From NCBI GenBank assembly GCA_029262635.1, contig JAJCZA010000002.1:434001-498000 (forward strand): a DNA stretch of 64,000 nucleotides. The letters run 5' to 3'. The notes beneath the pieces were generated by a model that was not told the origin of the DNA, made no database searches, and saw only the letters and a list, made by a program, of their open reading frames with translations. Position 1 is the first letter of the stretch; every line of letters starts with the position of its first letter. The DNA comes from Vampirovibrionales bacterium (GTDB taxonomy: Bacteria; Cyanobacteriota; Vampirovibrionia; Vampirovibrionales; Vampirovibrionaceae). This document shows positions 60,827 through 64,000 of the stretch, one piece after another. The translations under genes and the position numbers were made by a program.

Positions 60827-62200
60827 ATGAGTCAGATTTCTCGATTAAAAGATGCGGAAATTTCAAACGGCAACCTGATTAATGCTGATGATATTGATGC
60901 GGAGTTGAACCAGTTAGTTAACGAATCCAACAGTCAGGATACTCGGCTGTCATCCGTTGAATCACAGGATGTGTCGTTGGATGGCGTTAAGACATTTCTA
61001 AAAACGCCTAAGACCGATGGTATTTTTGAGCGAACTTCCGGCAACGGGGTCTCCGTTGAATCCGTTAAAATGGCTCGGGGAACGATTCAACTGGATTCTA
61101 AAATTCCAGTGGGATCCATTGATACAGGAACGGATCAAATCACAACCAGTATCCTTCATGGGTTGGCTACGGGGGATTCAATGATGATAGAGTCCGATGA
61201 TATCCTGCCGTCTCCCCTTAGTGATTCTACCGTCTATTATGCCCGGGCAGTGACCACATCGGTTATGACGTTGCACCCCACGGCTGGCGATGCAACAGGA
61301 AATACTAATAAAGTTAATTTAACCACGGTTGGAACAGGCAACCATATGATTCTAGCCGATCCGCCAAACTTAGTTGAGGGGCAGGTTTGGTATAATCATC
61401 CCGAGAAAAAATTAAAAGGATATCAGGACGGGGCGAAAAAAAATGTGTTGCTTGAGGGCGATGCCAGTAGCATTCCATCGGGCTATCTCAATGGGCCGGC
61501 TATTCAATATGTTTCAGCCGTGTCGATAAAAATTCCAACTGGGTTTGTTTGTCGGGATAAAGACGATTCGCTGAGTATGTCCTTTACCTCGGATGCCACC
61601 GTGGATATTACCGTATCCGGAGCAAACGGGCTGGATACGGGATCCGAAGCGTCATCCACATGGTATTACTTGTGGGCTATTGCCGATAGCAGTGGAATCA
61701 ATTCACCGGCAGGTTTGTTATCCATTTCATCGACGACGCCAACCTTGCCGAGTGGCTACGATAAAAGCCGGTTACTGCCTATTGCGATTCGCAATGACGG
61801 GAGCGGCAATTTTTTGCCGTTTTTTATTGGGCGTGGCTGGCCGTACAAACCCCATATTGCTTATCGGGATTTTGAGAATGTGACGGGCTATCGGGTGTTG
61901 AGTGGTGGTGTGGCCGGAACGTTTACGGCGGTTTCTCTAGCGACATTGGTTCCGCCCGTCGCAAAAATGTCAGATCTTCAAGCGGATTTTGGTGGAGCCG
62001 GGGCCGGTGTCTGGACTTATATTCGACCCACGGGAAGCGGGTTAACAACAGGTCGTTTAATCGGTAAAAGTACATCCGGTTATCTGCAATCCAACGATAT
62101 TTCCGATTGCCTGACGGATGTCAGTCAGTCGATTGATTATAAAACCGGCGGTAATGTGTCGCTTTACGTGACGGGTTACACCGTAACGGAGGTAAATTAG
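60827..62200 (+). CDS. phage tail fibre or spike-like protein
   Basis: 457 residues from ATG 60827; GGAGGA lies 13 bases upstream, inside the end of the previous gene. An N-terminal attachment part (ISRLKDAEISNGNLINADDIDAELNQLV) with a heptad-like helix is followed by a long beta-rich body with AFDTGTDQITTS-type turns and many Gly/Ser/Thr. It would bind the host surface. No enzyme motif was recognised. Only two bases separate it from the hub gene. Confidence 0.65.
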   Translation: MSQISRLKDAEISNGNLINADDIDAELNQLVNESNSQDTRLSSVESQDVSLDGVKTFLKTPKTDGIFERTSGNGVSVESVKMARGTIQLDSKIPVGSIDTGTDQITTSILHGLATGDSMMIESDDILPSPLSDSTVYYARAVTTSVMTLHPTAGDATGNTNKVNLTTVGTGNHMILADPPNLVEGQVWYNHPEKKLKGYQDGAKKNVLLEGDASSIPSGYLNGPAIQYVSAVSIKIPTGFVCRDKDDSLSMSFTSDATVDITVSGANGLDTGSEASSTWYYLWAIADSSGINSPAGLLSISSTTPTLPSGYDKSRLLPIAIRNDGSGNFLPFFIGRGWPYKPHIAYRDFENVTGYRVLSGGVAGTFTAVSLATLVPPVAKMSDLQADFGGAGAGVWTYIRPTGSGLTTGRLIGKSTSGYLQSNDISDCLTDVSQSIDYKTGGNVSLYVTGYTVTEVN

Positions 62201-62201
62201 G

Positions 62202-62558
62202 ATGAAAGTGCAGCACCATTATGTCCGACGCAAGTCGGATCCGACTCTGGTTTTAATGTCCGGCTATAGCGATTTTACAGGGCAGTTTGATCCGCTAAAA
62301 TATGAAATAATCAAGGATGATTTGCCCCAAGAGGCTAAGCGGGAAATTCAGTTGACGGTTGAGGAGCATTTAAAGCGCTTAATCAAGACGGTTTCCGTTG
62401 CGGAGCGGATGAAATTTTATAGGCATAAAGCGGCGCTGGATAGTGCGTTAGCAAATCAAGACAAGGAAGCTGCCGTCGCTATTTTGACAAATTTAACGGG
62501 ACTTTCTTCAGGGTTGGATCTATTGCGAACCAAAATGCTGGAGAAGCTGGGGGCCTGA
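62202..62558 (+). CDS. small tail-associated protein
   Basis: 118 residues. A beta-rich start (VQHHYVRRKSDPTLVLMSGYSDF) leads to helices with EEHLKRLIKTVSVAERMKFYRHKAALDSALANQD split over two coils. Size and place directly after the fibre suggest a fibre chaperone or accessory; no family recognised. One base after the previous stop. Confidence 0.5.
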   Translation: MKVQHHYVRRKSDPTLVLMSGYSDFTGQFDPLKYEIIKDDLPQEAKREIQLTVEEHLKRLIKTVSVAERMKFYRHKAALDSALANQDKEAAVAILTNLTGLSSGLDLLRTKMLEKLGA

Positions 62559-62560
62559 TA

Positions 62561-62761
62561 ATGGAATTTTTAAAATATCCGGAAGTTTTATTGGGGCCCC
62601 TTGGGGGGTTGGTGTTAAGCCTTATTTTTTGTTTTCAGTTTTTACGAAAATTTGAGTCAACAACCACCCGCTTGTTTCAGGTTTTCGAAACAGAGCTGGA
62701 AATTTGTCATCACCGATACAACTTTGTGTTGACTGAGTTGATGAAGCTGAAAAGTAAATAA
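62561..62761 (+). CDS. small single-pass membrane protein, holin-like by position
   Basis: 66 residues with one hydrophobic helix (about 10-28, VLLGPLGGLVLSLIFCFQFL) and a charged helical tail. It lies two bases after the previous gene and directly before the endolysin gene, where a holin or spanin usually is. Only one helix is seen, so the role is inferred from place. Confidence 0.55.
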   Translation: MEFLKYPEVLLGPLGGLVLSLIFCFQFLRKFESTTTRLFQVFETELEICHHRYNFVLTELMKLKSK

Positions 62762-62801
62762 GTAGGATGATTAAAACATTAAAATCAGAGGAATGGTTGA
62801 T

Positions 62802-63188
62802 ATGGAGCAAACAATGCCTGAATCACGAGATGCGAAATTAACACCGCACTTTAAGTTGTCGGAATTTTTGCAGGCTGGTGATCCCATGCCGCCGCCCTGG
62901 GTACTGGATAATTTTTACCGCCTGGCTAATCGTTTGCAAGTGGTCCGGGATTTAATTCGCCGTCCCCTAAAAATCACGTCAGCTTACCGAACCCCGTCCC
63001 ATAATGCTGATGTGGGAGGCCATAAAAAAAGTTTGCATTTGTCCGGTATGGCGGTGGATGTTGTGGTTTCTGGGTTACCCCCTAAAGAGCTTCAACTCAT
63101 TTTGGTGAACTGGACGGGTGGGATGGGATTGTATGAAACTCATACTCATTTGGACATTCGACCTTATCGGGCTCGATGGCGAGGATGA
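62802..63188 (+). CDS. M15-family peptidoglycan peptidase (endolysin)
   Basis: 128 residues from ATG 62802, nine bases after AGAGGA; the ATG at 62793 touches the ribosome site. Zinc and catalytic signature: ITSAYRTPSHN, HLSGMAVDVVV (His and Asp ligands) and GMGLYETHTHLDIRPYRARW. It is the D-Ala-D-Ala carboxypeptidase/L,D-endopeptidase-type enzyme (Peptidase_M15_3) used by phages to cut the wall. Its intact form in a cassette without packaging genes argues for use. Confidence 0.88.
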   Translation: MEQTMPESRDAKLTPHFKLSEFLQAGDPMPPPWVLDNFYRLANRLQVVRDLIRRPLKITSAYRTPSHNADVGGHKKSLHLSGMAVDVVVSGLPPKELQLILVNWTGGMGLYETHTHLDIRPYRARWRG

Positions 63189-63225
63189 TTTGAAATAAGT
63201 AAAAAAGAAGACAGGAGGGTTTGGA

Positions 63226-63480
63226 ATGAAAGAAAAAGTATTGCTTTGGCTAGCACAAATCAGTTTTGGAAAGCCCATGGCAGCCGCTTTAACCATTTTA
63301 CAATTGGTAATGGAGGCCATTAACACCCGTCAAACTCGGAGTTTAACCCGGTTTGTCTACCAAAAATTACCTGCTAACTGGCGGCATCCCGAAGGTCCGG
63401 CGACGGAGAAAGAATTTTTGGATACGATTAAAGCCGGCGAAACGTTTTTAAAGGCACTTCACAAATTATCTGTTTCTTAG
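63226..63480 (+). CDS. small protein at the end of the phage cassette
   Basis: 84 residues. A moderately hydrophobic N-terminal helix (VLLWLAQISFGKPMAAALTILQLVME) is followed by a basic stretch (TRQTRSLTRFVYQKL) and a short end. It could be a second lysis factor. No family recognised. AGGAGG precedes the ATG. Confidence 0.55.
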   Translation: MKEKVLLWLAQISFGKPMAAALTILQLVMEAINTRQTRSLTRFVYQKLPANWRHPEGPATEKEFLDTIKAGETFLKALHKLSVS

Positions 63481-63517
63481 TTGCTTTGACTTTAAAAGTT
63501 TGAGTAATTAGCTTTTT

Positions 63518-64000
63518 TTAAGAGTCGTTCTCTTCATCGGGTGAAGGGGTCGGCTCTTTTTTTATTTCTTCGGCTTCCTTCACTCTTAGGAAATTATCAA
63601 CACTCCAAAAACCAGGGCGAACAATAAAGAGGTAAATGCTAAAGCCGAGTAGGATAAAGTCTTCAACGAGCTTTTTAGGCGTGACGGGTTCTGTTTTTCC
63701 GCCGACAAAACAGCCGCAATCCAGATCGTCCCCGCGAAAAAGAGCCGCTCCAATGGCGATAATAAAACTAGCCATCATTAAAATAACCAAGAGGGCGGCA
63801 AAATGGGTGAACAGACCAAGCATTAAATACCCTCCCGCTAAAATCTCTACCCAGGGGAGCATCAGAGCATAGATTTTAGTCAAAGTTTCCGGGAGAATAT
63901 GATAATTGAGAGCCGCTTTTTCAAAAGCCTCGAAATGATTTAACTTGGTGACACCGCTCCAGGTAAAGAGTCCGCCAATCCAGAGGCGGACGATGAGTTG
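63518..64000 (-). CDS. MauE/DoxX-like membrane protein, partial (start beyond the window)
   Basis: The frame reads 160 codons from the right edge with no start needed in view; upstream of a TTG at 63883 it still encodes conserved residues (LFTWSGVTKLNHFEAF), so the gene runs off the window. About three or four hydrophobic helices are visible, with LDCGCFVGG, a Cys-Gly-Cys-Phe motif typical of the MauE branch, where relatives help disulfide or quinone-linked redox processes. The charged C-terminus is KKEPTPSPDEEND. It is host sequence marking the right end of the phage cassette. Confidence 0.78.
   Translation of the reverse strand, partial: QLIVRLWIGGLFTWSGVTKLNHFEAFEKAALNYHILPETLTKIYALMLPWVEILAGGYLMLGLFTHFAALLVILMMASFIIAIGAALFRGDDLDCGCFVGGKTEPVTPKKLVEDFILLGFSIYLFIVRPGFWSVDNFLRVKEAEEIKKEPTPSPDEENDS
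63520..63564 (+). terminator. possible terminator of the phage cassette
   Basis: AAGAGTCG pairs with CGGCTCTT (one G-T) and is followed by a T run. It lies inside the 3' end of the convergent gene at 63518, so both genes share this stretch. Confidence 0.4.

Larger units (their letters stand above)
54929..63480 (+). mobile_element. phage-derived structural and lysis cassette without packaging or integration genes
   Basis: Eleven same-strand genes, all intact, with gaps of 0-121 bases: portal, scaffold-like, coat, small, adaptor, tail hub, fibre, small fibre-associated, one-TM, M15 endolysin, small. Order and types fit a short-tailed (podovirus, P22/epsilon15-like) particle. No terminase, integrase, repressor or replication gene occurs before the flanking host genes (rpoD left, a MauE-like gene right). 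It is a partial prophage, a split element or a domesticated particle. Base composition resembles the neighbours. Confidence 0.75.

Noticed and set aside
54627-63520. Attachment-site direct repeats around the phage cassette
   Set aside because: No shared word of useful length was found between the left gap (54627-54928) and the right border near 63480-63520.
1-64000. tRNA and rRNA genes
   Set aside because: I looked for the T-arm word GTTCRANTC with matching acceptor stems and for rRNA core words and found none that fold. A tRNAscan run would settle it.

Overview
The window reads as a chromosome segment of a Gram-negative-type bacterium with moderate GC (mid-40s % by eye). It has a PBP1a-type peptidoglycan synthase, lipoproteins, a flagellar cap protein, a Flp-type pilin and a cyanobacterial-style primary sigma factor. 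My best guess is a non-photosynthetic relative of Cyanobacteria (Vampirovibrionia/'Melainabacteria'). This rests on overall protein style and on many lineage-specific proteins with a short N-terminal F-G/F-S-G leader; no rRNA or tRNA is present to confirm it. Genes are mostly short transcription units on both strands, separated by clear intrinsic terminators.

Left part (0.1-5.8 kb): a PAS-containing sensor kinase, dnaX and a queuosine-precursor transporter on the minus strand, then coaE, which has no ATG, GTG or TTG start and seems to use ATT. From 6.1 to 11.6 kb lies the first unusual region. Five tandem paralogues, each with a flexible N-terminus carrying a hydrophobic-x-F-G motif and a C-terminal winged-helix-like module, are followed by an M49-like metallopeptidase with the same leader motif. 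A sixth paralogue, with a duplicated and stop-separated 3' tail, lies at 38.0 kb. An M18 aminopeptidase (41.5 kb) and an ankyrin protein (43.0 kb) carry similar leaders.

Middle part (11.8-53.4 kb): small exported proteins, an ABC-F ATPase, a cyclic-nucleotide-binding protein, two small membrane-anchored paralogue-like genes (one broken by an in-frame TAA), a NarL-type two-component pair, a Flp pilin, TPR proteins, plsC, a low-molecular-weight phosphatase, a radical SAM/SPASM enzyme, an MBL-fold hydrolase, proC-rocD, a zinc-ribbon/RGG-repeat protein, serine dehydratase (sdaAB-sdaAA), a class II aldolase, PBP1a, a plant-like GDP-mannose 3,5-epimerase, mnmA, an amino-acid permease, fliD, a receiver-like protein, an HDOD protein and a secreted TPR-metzincin. 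Amino-acid uptake, proline/ornithine and serine metabolism and many peptidases fit a scavenging or predatory life, but that is inference.

Right part (53.5-64 kb): the primary sigma factor gene, then an 8.5-kb, almost gapless cassette of intact phage structural and lysis genes: portal, scaffold-like, coat, adaptor, tail hub, fibre, small membrane protein and M15 endolysin. No terminase, integrase, replication or repressor gene is visible. An intrinsic terminator sits directly in front of the portal gene. The cassette ends against a MauE/DoxX-like membrane protein that runs off the right edge. It is either a split prophage or a domesticated particle (GTA-like or tailocin-like).

Dispersed palindromic repeats (two types, built on GATTCCCG...CGGGAATGAC and GCCGGCTGTGCCGGC) occur mainly between genes. 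In two unrelated genes (the queuosine transporter and the ABC-F protein) the repeat supplies the last codons and the stop.
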